From contig CM027384.1 of the NCBI GenBank assembly GCA_015680905.1, positions 70,899,501 to 70,963,500 on the forward strand: a DNA stretch of 64,000 nt. The letters are read 5' to 3'. A program made the position numbers and the translations under genes. The stretch's first letter is position 1. Each line of letters starts with the position of its first letter. The DNA comes from Coptis chinensis. Lineage: Eukaryota; Streptophyta; Magnoliopsida; Ranunculales; Ranunculaceae. A model generated the notes under the pieces. The model did not search any database and was not told the origin of the DNA. It worked only from the letters and a program-made list of their open reading frames with translations. This document shows, in pieces, positions 10,772 through 21,253 of this stretch.

Positions 10772-11885
10772 TGATAAACGTAAAATTGAATAATTTACCT
10801 ACGAAATGAACGATGAAACTCAAAACGCAAGTGAAACTAAACTTAATTACTCGTTGTTATCAAAGATTTATATACTCTGAATTCTATCGAAATAGAGTGG
10901 AGTAAAAAGTTCGTTCCACTCTTAGTTCTTTAGCATTCGAGTTTTCTAGATTGACTAATCTATTCAAAGTCTAATGGGAGCAATGGTGGGAATGATACTA
11001 CGATGTGAATTAAAACTAGACGTAATATAAAGATTATAACTTTATTAAATTTAGCTAACAATAATTGAATTCTAAATTAATAACTAAGAATTGAATAACA
11101 ACAACTGAATTTAGATCTAACAATTTTAAATGACAAAATCGAAATGAACAAGAAATAACTATTTTATTTATCTAATCAATGAAGAACTATGATTCAAAAA
11201 ATTAATCTAAAACAATGTATGAAACTAATTAATTTAACTAATTGAATTCAAAAACTAGATCTACAAGCTATTTTAATGGCTACTTTCTATTCTAAGCTAT
11301 CTAACTATCCCTTTCTTAAGAGCTAAGTCTTGTTTTATGTAAAGGAGGAGACCAGATCCACAATTTCGTGCATGGGCTGAGGTCTCATATTTTGGGTCGG
11401 AAAATTGAGCCCAAAGCCCAATTTCTTCAGTCCACAGAGCCTGTTTCAGCTGGTTTTGACTTCAGCAGACTTTTCGTCCACTTTTGCTCCTCTAATTGGG
11501 TCAAGACTTAGACCATTGGAAAGCTCTTTCGAGCCGGTCGTTTTGACGTAAGGTAGGCCCAAATCTAAGGCCTGAGTCCAAAGATATAGTCTTCGAAAGT
11601 TCTGCTGACTTGTACACTGTTTCTGCCCGTGTTGACTTTTCAGCTTTTGACGGGCTTCATAAAGGCTTTGTCTCCTTGAATCTTGGCCTTTATCGCATAA
11701 CTTCTTAGCAACCAACCATTTGCTCCTTTATATCGTCAAAGTGGCACATTTCTACACATAATTTTGTTCAATGCCTGAAATACATAAAAATACGTAATTA
11801 GCATTAACTCTTATTTATTACTCGCATAATTGGTCTAAAAATAGTATTATTAAGGGGTTAAAACTACAGTTTTGGGCTCTTATCA
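10772..11885 (-). repeat. 5' LTR of element D
   Basis: This 1114-bp LTR is the partner of 58-1172. It is followed by ATATC (11886-11890), matching 53-57. The two LTRs differ by scattered point changes only, so the element is old enough to have diverged but is structurally whole. Confidence 0.95.
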
Positions 11886-11890
11886 ATATC

Positions 11891-12006
11891 TTTTGCAGCC
11901 AAACACGAGGAAAATAGAAATACATATGAAAAATAATAAAAATAATGCAACCAAGCACGAGGAAAATAGAACATATATATTACAGGTGAATAGATGATGT
12001 ACGGTT
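11891..12006 (-). other. Probable 3' UTR remnant of the PDR pseudogene
   Basis: This short AT-rich stretch lies between element D and the PDR stop codon (TAA at 12007-12009, minus strand). It contains an imperfect duplication of a CCAA.CACGAGGAAAATAGAA motif and nothing else recognisable. Confidence 0.5.
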
Positions 12007-12798
12007 TTACCTCTTTTGAAAGTTTAATTTAGCTATACTAAATGCGAAAAGAGAAGCAAATAAAAGTGGAAACACAAGAAGAAGAACGGCCGCGACACTT
12101 GACTGACACTGGTGAGAGCATCATCAACGCGTTGTTAAAAAAAATTGTGACACATTAGTTTTTTTCGTCGATCAAAATTGCTATTTTCGTGTCAAGTACC
12201 AACGCATTTTCGACGAATTTGGGGTTTCTATTTTAGACGGGAATAGTTGTCTCGTCCAACATCTTGGGCCCAAAAAAATATAGCCCGTTTTAATTTGTTA
12301 ATTTTAATTTTTTATTAAAAAAAATTGAAAAAGTTATGGACAGCAAAACTTATCCCGTCCAACATCTTGGGCCCCACATGCAAAATCGAGAAGTTTTAAT
12401 TTTTTTATTAAAAAAAAAGGAAAAAATGTTGGACGACAAAATTTGTCCCGTCCCACTTTTGGACGGGACAACTTGTCCTGTGTGAGTCATTTCTATATTT
12501 CTAACTAATTTGGTTTCGGATTTGACAATTGTTAAAATAAAAACAGTGTTTTGACAGCGTGTTGGGGACGAAAATTACCAATTTTTTTGTCAACTGTCAC
12601 ATTAGAAATGAATTATAACAATGCGTTGATGATGCTTTGATAACCGAAATAGTCTTGTGAGAAAAAACTGACTGCTTTTTGTTCACCAAAGACAATTATC
12701 TTTGTGTTTACATTTCCATACTGTGAAGTAAAGAGGCCTTTTAAGTACCAAGCTGTTGGGCAAATCCATTAGCACCAAACCCACCATTTTGGTATGCC
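12007..12798 (-). pseudogene. PDR pseudogene, last exon (interrupted by MITE)
   Basis: The acceptor TTGCAG precedes 12798. The exon starts GIPKWWVWC, hits a TAA at 12769-12771 where a tyrosine is usual, then continues in frame with WICPTAW, GLFTSQYGNV and IIVFGEQKAVSFF. At 12640 the MITE intervenes. Coding resumes at 12115 with the last transmembrane helix (AAVLLLVFPLLFASLFAF) and the family-typical ending KLNFQKR, then TAA at 12007. With one copy of the 3-bp target duplication removed together with the MITE, the frame is continuous. The MITE insertion therefore came into an intact coding sequence. Confidence 0.9.
12116..12637. mobile_element. Harbinger-like MITE in the PDR last exon
   Basis: The element is 522 bp with terminal inverted repeats GAGCATCATCAACGC (left) and its complement ending GCGTTGATGATGCT (right; last base mismatched), and further inverted similarity inward (TTGTGACA / TGTCACA). 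TGA at 12113-12115 and 12638-12640 is the target duplication. Its removal with one TGA copy restores the PDR reading frame, which fixes the boundaries independently. It contains no ORF. Length, 3-bp duplication and GAGCATC ends fit Tourist/PIF-Harbinger MITEs; the superfamily call is an inference. Confidence 0.82.
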
Positions 12799-12913
12799 CT
12801 GCAATAAAAACCAAGAATTGGGTCAATTTGAGTCATTTGTACTGATCTACTTCATTTAAAATTGGTAAGCTAGAGTGACTAATATAAAAAAGAAAGTATT
12901 AGAGCTAACTTAC
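12799..12913 (-). other. PDR pseudogene intron
   Basis: A short intron lies between donor GTAAGT (complement of 12908-12913) and the acceptor at 12799-12801. It corresponds to the family intron after the FLIP.P motif. Confidence 0.8.
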
Positions 12914-15900
12914 AGGTCCAGGTATCAGGAAATCTCACTACACCAATTTAGCCAAAAAATGACACCCATAAACGACGGTTAATGACACTTGTTATATCAT
13001 GAGGGCTTAAGTCCATCGTATAAGAACTTTAGGACCGTTGTTGTGTGTGCAAATTCCCGCTGGTCCATTGTGAAAATTTTAAGCAAGCCCGCCCAATCCT
13101 CAGGGGTAATTTAGAAATAATTGCCATCTCTTGGAATTTCAGATCTAGGGTTTGCTCTCTCTCCACCCCTCAAGTCAGTTCTATGAGATTTATGTTAAAG
13201 TTATTTTTTCTTCATCTTAACTCGTAAAATTTTCATGTCTGAGATTTCAATTGCATTACTCTCACCTCTCTAATTTCGATTTGGACGTTTTGCACAGTTT
13301 TCAATCATCTAGGTATACTCATAAATTGATTTCGTTTCCCCCCCCCAAAAAATCTGTGCTTTCCTCGTTTTTCAATTAAATGGAGAGGCTTGCGCCGTGT
13401 CAGGAACATTGTTTGTCCAAAAAGGTACTATGCAAATTGTAATTTCTTTGTCCATCTCTGTTAAAAATTTTGGGGCTTTTGTAGAATAGTAATTGTTGAA
13501 TAAACTAGATTGCTAAAATGACATAATAAAAGGGTACAAGAGTATATATATTTTTTCTTAGTTGGGTACAAGAGTGTATATTTTCTGATTTCATGGATTT
13601 GATGATAATAGCCGATTTCGAAGTATTTATTTTATGTTTGTGTATGCTACATTTTTATTTTTCTAGTTTGTATAAATGAAATTAATTGTCTTACTTCCTG
13701 TCAAGAATTTATGGGGGAGCTTTTGGTTTCTAGTATCTTACGTACCTGTGAAGTATAAAATGTGGAACTGGGGGGTATGTCCTGCAAATGTGAGACTTGA
13801 TTGTTAGAATTTGGGAATATGTGTAGGAGTTGATTGCTATGCTTTTATGCACTAATGCATGGATATGATATTTAGTTTTCATTTATCGTTAAATGTTATG
13901 TAGGTTCACTTTCAATCTCATCGTTATGATGTTCGATCAGTAGAGAAAGCCTGATGATTGTCTAAGCGTCTTAAGTCATTATGTAATCTTGGGATCGGAT
14001 CTACTCATTGATATCTAAAAAACTATTAATTGTTGGTGAATGCACTGATTTTGGTCCTAGTTGAGGAGATGACGATAGACTCTTACTAGTAACTCGTTTT
14101 TTTTAATTTTTATCCGTTATGAAGATACAAAGACTCAGTATCTTTTGCCTTCGTCTTTTTTCTACTTTCAATAGTTGTATATGCATTTGGTATGACCAAT
14201 CACAATATATTATTACTTGGCTTCTTTATTATTTTTCATTGTATTGTATTTTGTAACGAAATTTATGTAGTTCTCAAGATTTCTTCTAGTGTTTAAGGAC
14301 CCGCATGAGATGAAATCATACTAGAACTAGTGCACTATTTGCTATGCGTTGTTTGTATCCGTTAGAGTATTTTATTATTGTGTTCTGATTACTAGTATTT
14401 TATTGCTGATGGTAAGACTTATTACATGTGAGTTTGAACAAGCTCATAGAAGTTCGTTGATTAAACACCTCACGCGACAGATAGGCCCAAGGATCAGCTG
14501 GGGTAGCAGAAACTGGTAAGTTATGGGGCAATTATTTATATGAATCTTTGAATATTAATGCATGGACTCGTGTATTTTTTTTGTAGTTGGGTATAGTAAT
14601 GCATAGACTTTGTGGGCATATGCTGAAATTGTTTTTAGGGTATCATCATATGGTACTAGTGCTATATATTGAAGTTAAGATGGCATTGAATTTTTTTTTG
14701 TATGTGTTTGTTTTGTGATGAGTTTATGTGCCATTGATATTAAGGGACAAAGTTTTCAGTCCCCATGATAAGAGAAGTGAAGTAGGTAGAGCAAACTAAT
14801 GAGGCAGTTAGATTGTGTTGATGTCCTTTAACCAACACATTAATACATTATCACCAGTTCAAGCACTGAATTGAGATAACATCCATGGTAGAAAGTGTTC
14901 ATTACCATTGACGCTATGTGCTACAATTAGCATGGCATAAGCTTAATTTTTTACTGATTTGATATCCTGATGCAAAGGCCATTGTTAAGTAGGTCGCCAT
15001 ACATGCAAGAGTCATTAGTTTACTATATTATTTGTTACTTGAGTAGGTTTTTTGTTGTCGTGTACTATGGTAGAGACTAAGGACAGGTGGTGTATCACTC
15101 AAACTCCAAATATTTCTAATAAAAATTTAATTTAAAGGTCCTATCCCATAGTCATGGCAAGTTGACATATATGTGGTTTGGAGTAGCTTTTAGCAAGGTG
15201 GTAGCTCCGTTTCACCCCCTTTTGTACTGCGATATAATCAAATTTGAAAATTTTGCTGCATAAAATCAGATTAGTGTAAGCAGAGGTCTACTCAAATTGC
15301 CTAATGTCTCCCATAATTCCATGTGCGTTAACATTCAACTTCAACTAGCTTCTCCTAGTATGGTACTTCTTTGTTCTTGTACATGTAGCAGTTGGTAAAT
15401 TTGTGTTAAAGATTTTGTTTTATAAAGTTAGAAGTGGGATTACTTATCTTTGTGAGTGAATTGTGAAATTAATATTATGTCGTTAGGGAATTGCTTCCTT
15501 GCTGATTTTACATTTTTAGTACATAGCCACCGGATCATGGGGTGGTTCAGCTCCCTAGTGTTGGGAGCTAATAGATTGCGGGCTTAAAAAAATGGAAAAA
15601 AGAATAGCATTGTGTTGCTAAGTAATGTATAAATATGAGATGCACTGAACATAAAGCATAAATGTATTTTTTTTGGGTTCTTGGTTCCAGACTGTATACG
15701 TGTACTTCATAGAACACACGTGTTCCATAGATGCCTCTTTTTTCTAATTGAAATGAAGAATTAATATAGTTCATTTGTTCAAGTATTTTAACTTATATTG
15801 ATTCATGAGCATGACCAGCAACCAATTCCAGTATTTGAACTTATATTGATTCTTAAGCATGACCAACAACCAATTATGCTCTAACTTACCTGTTAATTGC

Positions 15901-17759
15901 ATGTGCTTGTACTTCACTTTCCTCTTATTTGCATGTACTTGTTGTGCTATGGAGAGGAGGACAAGTCATTAGCGTTGAAGAGGGTGGCATCATTTGAATA
16001 TGAATTCTTTTCTATTTGATGATATTCATCTTGTTTCTCTTCCTTTTTAACTGATTCCTACAAATCAAATGTGGAAGTATATGTGAAATGTTTATGCAAC
16101 TAGGTATTAATAACTAAAATCAATGGATTTCTAGCAAATTAATGGTGCTTTCACTTAATCTAAGTCCACCTCCAACTGCTATACTTATTTTAATTACGAT
16201 ATATAAGAGACTTAAAATGATGCAGGCCCAAGCGTCTTTATTATCACCACATGCACATGCGTCTTTGATCAGGACTTTATGGGTCGTTTGTTCACCTTGT
16301 GCACAGTGAGCATCACGTGAACTTGATACACGTCTATTACTTTGCTTTGCTTGATGTAGGTGTTAATGAATGGTGTTCTGGTTTATGGATGGGGGTGAGG
16401 AAGTATTGGTCTAATGGACCTGATTTTCATAAGTAGTTCATGATGGTGGTCGTTATGACCATATGGTGAGTTTCTCTCATAAGTCAAGTGAAATGGCTAT
16501 TCCATTTCTAGTTCAACCTCTGCTATTTCACCATTTTTTTGAAATTTACTCATTTCGATTTTGTTACACTAATGACATAGGCATTATTTACTGAGAGGCA
16601 GGTAGCTAAGTGTTGGTTGAGGGCTTCAAGTTGTTTTTTTTTTTTCGTCTTGGTTCCCAAGAATTAAGGTACCAATATCAATACTTTGTATTGGCAAATT
16701 TATTTTTGTAGCTAACTCAATATAGCTTATATGCTTACTGTTTAGTAGGTCTTAGAGGTGCGTGATATATATTTCTGAAGCACTTGATAGTTACAAGATT
16801 AATTCATGTGTTATGGTTATTGAATTTATGTGTGTTGTAGGCAACTACACATTCATTGTCTAGGCGACAAGTGGTTCCTTTGCGTCCATCTCTATATTAT
16901 GTGAGTCGCAAAGAGTTGGTCATAGAGTTCTTGCATTTGGAAGACTGTTTGGTGATCGTGAAGGGGTACCGCAAAATGGGTATTGGTACATAGTGGACGA
17001 GATATAAAACTTTGGTGATATTGAAGCGGGCGGTATCATTTGATGGCTAAATAAATCTTTTACTCGTGTTTTTTTTTTTTTCTTTTTTCATGTTCTATGA
17101 AAATTGTTTGTACAAAATTGTTACTTGGGATTGGCTTTGGTTGAAGTTGAAGTATTAAATAAAAATATATATTTGGCTTTTGTTTAGTACGTGTGTTCCA
17201 TTTAACTTGTGTTAGTAAAAAATATAAAATGACTATCAGGTATAGGTGTACTACAATATATGAGGAACCAAAAACTTGCATATATAATCTATATTTATTC
17301 ATAAACGACAGCCATAAGATGTCGTTTAAGCATATTAAAAGAACTTCAGATAAACAAGTGTCAATGGCCATCGTACAATAAACAAGTGTTAAAAACCGTC
17401 GTTTTTTTACTGGCTAAACATGTGTCCCAGGACGTCGTTTTTAAATACTACAGCCGTTTTTATAACGGTGGATACGTATTTGTTCTAAAACGACAGATAA
17501 TGGCTGTCGTGTATTGACAGTTTTTTTTTTAGTGTCTGAGAAAAGATTCAACATGGTATAGCAGAAACTTCACAAAACACTCGCTACATGGATTGTAGCA
17601 GTCAAGGACACAATCATCATTGAAGTATAGCAATGTACAAAACATCGAATAGAAGTACCAGATTACTTTGTAAGTCGACCAGTAGAAACCGATTGCTGGA
17701 TATGTGATAGTCACAAATATAACTGTGAGGAAGAATATATATGGGATCTCAATAGTCAT
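12914..17759 (-). pseudogene. PDR pseudogene exon split by CACTA-1
   Basis: The exon starts at 17759 after the acceptor TATAG with [15 protein letters not shown] and [16 protein letters not shown], transmembrane segments of the second PDR membrane domain. After this the correct frame shifts ([16 protein letters not shown] follows in another frame) and a TGA occurs, then [12 protein letters not shown]. At 17535 CACTA-1 interrupts. The exon finishes at 12932-12914 with FLIPGP and donor GTAAGT. The TCT target duplication lies within this exon, and removing the transposon rejoins the NLFSDFLIP motif. Confidence 0.88.
12936..17534. mobile_element. CACTA-1: non-autonomous CACTA transposon
   Basis: The element is 4599 bp, starting CACTACACCAA and ending TTTTTAGTG, flanked by TCT at 12933-12935 and 17535-17537 (3-bp duplications are diagnostic of CACTA/CMC elements). 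Both subterminal regions carry repeats with ACGACGGTTAATGACAC and GTCGTTT motifs (12965-13030 and 17300-17520). There is no transposase ORF. A stretch at 13130-13170 (CTAGGGTTTGCTCTCTCTCC) looks like a captured plant 5' UTR. The remaining interior, AT-rich and with exon-like islands near 16830-17010, was not recognised. It must have been mobilised by a partner element's transposase. Confidence 0.9.
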
Positions 17760-17850
17760 CTATAAAATAAATAAAGTAAAGTGTAAATCCGAGAACCATA
17801 ATGAGTATACTAAATCATTTTACGAAATAAAAATGTATAGTGCGTAAAAC

Positions 17851-18009
17851 CTGTGAGAATGAATATGCCAAAGACGAGTACATTCCTGCAAATTTCTCCC
17901 GGTATAAAACAGTGCGTTCTTTCGATACAAAAGGCAGAACTGACGAGCAGTTGTTTATTCCCAGGAATTGCATGAGAGCAAATATGGCTTCAAGTATATT
18001 GAACAAATC
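17851..18009 (-). pseudogene. PDR pseudogene exon (DLFN...REK block)
   Basis: The exon is 159 bp between acceptor CAG and donor GTTTTA. It is open throughout (53 codons), starts DLFNILEAIFALMQFLG and contains VSKERTVLYREKFAGMYSSL, a hallmark of PDR transmembrane domain 2. No lesion is seen in this exon. Confidence 0.92.
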
Positions 18010-18241
18010 CTGTTCAGTATTTCTTCAGACGGGAACAAAAAACTATCAGTATCTTTTATCCGTATGCATATTTCCTGAAGCTTGTATTGATTAGATTTAC
18101 TTCATATTGAAGACTAGCTTCATGCTAAACTATAATGAGATTATTACTAAGCAGCCGAAGCTTCATTTTTTCCTTCATTCAGTAATCATACCAACCCATT
18201 TAGCATAGTGTTTTGGATATAAAACAAAATAACTGGCTAAC

Positions 18242-18469
18242 ATGTTCTTCCCTTTCTGCCAAAATGCTGCTCCAAACAACACAGAAGCAAAGATCATAAA
18301 ATAGATGCGCACTAAATTGTAATGAGGACTTCTCCAGTAGGATAGGTGTTGCTTCCAGAGGCATGCTTTGTATTGCTCCCAACCATTTTGTGGAAACTGA
18401 GTAGGGAAATCAATGTCCCTTGAACTCGGTGCAGGAACACTCAACTCTTCAACCAATTTTTTGTTTTCT
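18242..18469 (-). pseudogene. PDR pseudogene exon (start of transmembrane domain 2)
   Basis: It begins after TTAATAG with ENKKLVEELSVPAPSSRDI, then FPTQFPQNGWEQYKACLWKQ and a first helix IYFMIFASVLFGAAFW. It is in phase with the upstream exon. The donor chosen (GTTAGC at 18241) leaves a phase that does not match the next exon, so either a different donor was used or a small indel is present. Confidence 0.88.
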
Positions 18470-18631
18470 CTATTAAGAGAAGAAGAAAAAGGAGATGATA
18501 AGAATAAAAGATCTAGAATGATTTAATGTTTGTTGGATGTTCCACAAATCTTGTTTAATAATAACTTGTCACTTTAAAGATTTCCTTGATTGTAGACATT
18601 GTTTCGTGTTAAGGATCTGTGTTAAACTTAC

Positions 18632-18768
18632 TCATGCAACTGAGATTTTCTGTAAAGATGAGCAAAATCTAAACCAAGTTGATCTTCTGCACATGGCGAA
18701 GTAACATCTAACATCTAACATCTTGCTGGATTGTAATTTTCTTTAATCTTTGGCACACCAGGAATCCC
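18632..18768 (-). pseudogene. PDR pseudogene exon with in-frame stop from a 7-bp repeat expansion
   Basis: The acceptor CAG precedes GIPGVPKIKENYNPA, the family-wide block. The next codons lie in a triple tandem AGATGTT, which creates TAG at 18715-18717 where the family has tryptophan-methionine. The frame then resumes with MLDVTSP and QLGLDFAHLYRKSQLH and donor GTAAGT. Confidence 0.9.
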
Positions 18769-19044
18769 CTGTCAAGAGAAGTGGGAGAAGTCAAGAAACG
18801 ATCTCATCAGGCCATAATACATTACATCCTACTTCCTTTACTATCTTAAACTTACAGTGTACCAAAAAGAAACTGGCTGCAAAATTCATATTAATTGACA
18901 AAAAATGACATACATCAACATTTCATAAAGTCATTTTATTTTATGAAAAATTGATCACAGATAAAATACATTATAACATTACGAATAAGCTCTATTAGTG
19001 AACAGTGAACACTGCTATCTACTTCTTTTACTATTTTAGAATAC
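18769..19044 (-). other. PDR pseudogene intron
   Basis: This AT-rich intron is bounded by a GTATTC donor (complement of 19039-19044) and the CAG acceptor (complement of 18769-18771). No other feature is seen. Confidence 0.7.
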
Positions 19045-19128
19045 CAGAAAATACTCAATTAGTTTACTTGAGTGCTGACCCACTGGCCCAGAATAAATCA
19101 TTTGATCTCCTCTTTTCATCAGGATCAG
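19045..19128 (-). pseudogene. PDR pseudogene exon (LILMKRG block)
   Basis: The acceptor GCACAG precedes 84 bp encoding [18 protein letters not shown] and SSKLIEYF, the strand following the H-loop of nucleotide-binding domain 2. The family reads LLLMKRGGQVIYAGPLG. It is fully open. The preceding exon (62648-62938) is about 43.5 kb away across the transposon-filled intron. Confidence 0.9.
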
Positions 19129-19651
19129 CTGTGCAAACATTAATGTAGTTTGAGACCGGTTCCTCTATAACCGGTCTCAAACATAGGCATGTTCCATGTC
19201 ACCAGTTGTACGCAATACAAATTGGCTAGAAACTACTAAACCGCAAATAATAACGGAGAGCGTGGTACTATCATGAATTTTAAATGACTAGATGGCAAAA
19301 TAATCTGAGAGGTTTGCATTATATACAAGCGTTTTCAGGGAGTCTAACACTGAATTTCGGAACAGCTTCCCTATCACAGAATGATGGAAGCAAATGTCGT
19401 AACTTTGCAGCCACCAAATATTACAAAGCTTTTAGGGTAGTTCTCCCACGACTTCATAGTTAGATGTTTCAGAATTACTTCCCTGAATGCTCTGCAATCG
19501 ACTGTTTTGCATCAAGCAGGGCCAGATTATCACAACATGTACCAGCCAGCTACTTTTATTTGTTCGTAATGAACTCCATACTGGTTAAATTTGTGAGCAT
19601 CCAACTCATATCAACTTATATTATTTGATGAAAGGATTTGAATGTCACAGG
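19129..19651 (-). other. Native part of the PDR giant intron, left of element A
   Basis: About 520 bp of intron sequence. It includes a perfect inverted repeat near 19147-19185 (GTTTGAGACCGGTT with its complement). No gene is seen. The last five bases (ACAGG) are the target duplication of element A. Confidence 0.6.
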
Positions 19652-20062
19652 TGTCGTGGGCAAATATCGTCAGCCCGATATTCCAGTCTAAATATTGTGA
19701 TTAACTAGAAATATCGACATGACTGTCGATATTTCGCACATAAGTTTATATGTTGCAGGTTCAAAGTGGGAAAAGGAGGAAGAAAAAGAGAATGGACACG
19801 TGGCAGGAAATGTTGGGCGAGACTATAACTGGAGCACTATATAAAGACTGAAAAGGGGAGGAAGAAGGGTCATTCCATTTCATTCCAGAAAATAAGATAA
19901 AACCAGAGCAAAGAGAGAGAAAAAGAGAAACTTGTAACCGCCATTGGTGATCAATAAAAAAGCTTATTTCATTATCATTATCATTTCAATCTTTAATCTT
20001 TAATCTTCATTAGTTCATTATTTCATTCTCATTGATTTGAAATAGATTTCCAGAACACTACA
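19652..20062 (+). repeat. 5' LTR of element A
   Basis: 411 bp, with TATATAAA near 19839 (promoter) and AATAAA near 19953 (polyadenylation). It shows roughly twenty scattered differences from the 3' LTR plus two small indels, so the insertion is not recent. Confidence 0.95.
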
Positions 20063-20063
20063 T

Positions 20064-20078
20064 TGGCGCCGTCTGTGA
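20064..20078 (+). other. Primer-binding site of element A
   Basis: TGGCGCCGTCTGTG begins one base after the 5' LTR. Element B carries the same TGGCGCCGTCTGTG at 21223, showing shared primer use. The tRNA was not identified. Confidence 0.7.
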
Positions 20079-20225
20079 TTCAAAGACCAGCTAGATAAGA
20101 TTGTCTTTCTTTTCTTCTTTCTTTGATGATCGAGTCTTTTTGTTAGAAGTTTTGAGATAAAGAGTAACTGTTTGTATTCAAGAAACTTCGGTAAGATCAG
20201 TGAAGAGTTGAAAAAGGTAATCAAG

Positions 20226-20857
20226 ATGCCTCCAAAGCGTACTACAGCAAGCAAAGCGATGATGGTAAATGAAGAAAGTACTTCTCAAGCTGCTTCTAAG
20301 AATGAGGAACGAAGAACAAGACAATCAACAAGTAGAGTAATGGAAGAAGTAGAGGAGATACAGGAAGAGGAGGTGTCTTTGAAAATTTTGTTGAGAAGGT
20401 TGGAGGATTTGGAAGAGCAAAACAAGATTCTAATGGTTGAAATAAAGCTGCAAGGGAAGAGAATGAGAAGCGTGTGCTGAAGATGCTTTGTATGAGAAAG
20501 ATGGTGAGGCATCGGGTTCAGGCACTCCAGTGGTTAGGAAGAGTCATGTCGAGGAAATGAGGAAAAACCACCACGAAGAGGTGCAATCGGTGGCGAAATC
20601 GACGCCAAAGACAATACAAGAAGAAGAGGTAAAAGCGCCAATCACGAAGGAAATGGTGCAGGAGATGATGCAGAGGCAGTTTGGGGACCAGTTGTTGGAA
20701 AAGGTATCATCCTCGATACGGAAGCTAGCAAACGATGTAAGTCGAAACCCATTGAAAAAGGATATAGAAAGGGTGCCATTACCTCTGAAGTTTAAGAGTC
20801 CGAAGTTCAATCAGTATGACGGGGGTTCTGATCCCATGGACCATTTGTTTAGCTATC
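20226..20857 (+). pseudogene. Gag N-terminal part, element A (cut by element B)
   Basis: It begins MPPKRTTASKAMMVNEEST, with a Glu/Lys-rich predicted coiled coil (LRRLEDLEEQNKILM). A frameshift/stop near 20480 is followed by continuation at 20488-20857. That part ends with PLPLKFKSPKFNQYDGGSDP, the typical entry to the Tat Gag domain. Element B is inserted at 20858 right after this motif (target CTATC), and the Gag domain resumes at 30149. An upstream in-frame ATG at 20172 exists, but the MPPK start matches Tat elements better. Confidence 0.8.
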
Positions 20858-21220
20858 TGTAGTGGCATGATACCGTCCTGGAATATCATAGGGAGTGGGG
20901 CCGGACTTAACATAACCCACAAGGCCGCGCTGCACCAGAGCGTGATGCCAGCACGTGGTCGCGGTACGGAAACCCTACACATGGAGGGTAGGGGACCGCG
21001 GGATCGAGGGACAGGTGGAGGGTTTAGATGAGAAGGGGGGGAGATATAAAAGGGAAGTGAGGAGGAAGAAAAAAGAGGAGGAAAAAGGGTGAGAGGGCGG
21101 CAATACATCCAAGAGAGAGAGAGAGAGCGAGAGAGAAGATGGTAACAGTGTTTGAGTTGTAACAGCTTGAAAAGAACATTTGGGCTATAAGAACTTGACT
21201 TTGTTATTTGTGTTGTAACA
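20858..21220 (+). repeat. 5' LTR of element B
   Basis: Starts TGTAGTGGCATGATACC and ends TTGTAACA. It contains a GA-rich microsatellite (21113-21137) and a GATATAAAA promoter motif near 21042. The first 95 bp differ a great deal from the 3' LTR, while the last 260 bp are nearly identical to it. Confidence 0.92.
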
Positions 21221-21222
21221 TT

Positions 21223-21240
21223 TGGCGCCGTCTGTGGGGA
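21223..21240 (+). other. Primer-binding site of element B
   Basis: TGGCGCCGTCTGTGGGGAC starts two bases after the 5' LTR and is identical to A's primer-binding site over its first 14 bases. Confidence 0.7.
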
Positions 21241-21253
21241 CAACAAGATAGAA

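Larger units (their letters stand above)
58..11885 (-). mobile_element. Element D: non-autonomous Athila-like LTR retrotransposon (gag-protease only)
   Basis: This is a complete LTR element read on the minus strand. Its LTRs lie at 10772-11885 (5') and 58-1172 (3'), each beginning TGATAAG and ending TTATCA in element orientation, with an ATATC target duplication at 53-57 and 11886-11890. A primer-binding site follows the 5' LTR and a TTTGGGGGTGG tract precedes the 3' LTR. The order is gag, protease, two accessory ORFs, then a long non-coding tail. No reverse transcriptase, RNase H or integrase motif is present in either orientation, so the enzymes must have come from another element. Gag and protease resemble the Athila lineage. 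Several stops and frameshifts mean this copy is not coding-competent. Element C (37985-48809) is a second copy of the family. D lies just downstream of the PDR pseudogene stop codon. Confidence 0.93.

Noticed and set aside
19147-19185. Inverted repeat near 19147-19185 as a possible terminator or small MITE
   Set aside because: It is a single short palindrome inside an intron with no target duplication. Nothing supports a mobile element or a regulatory role.
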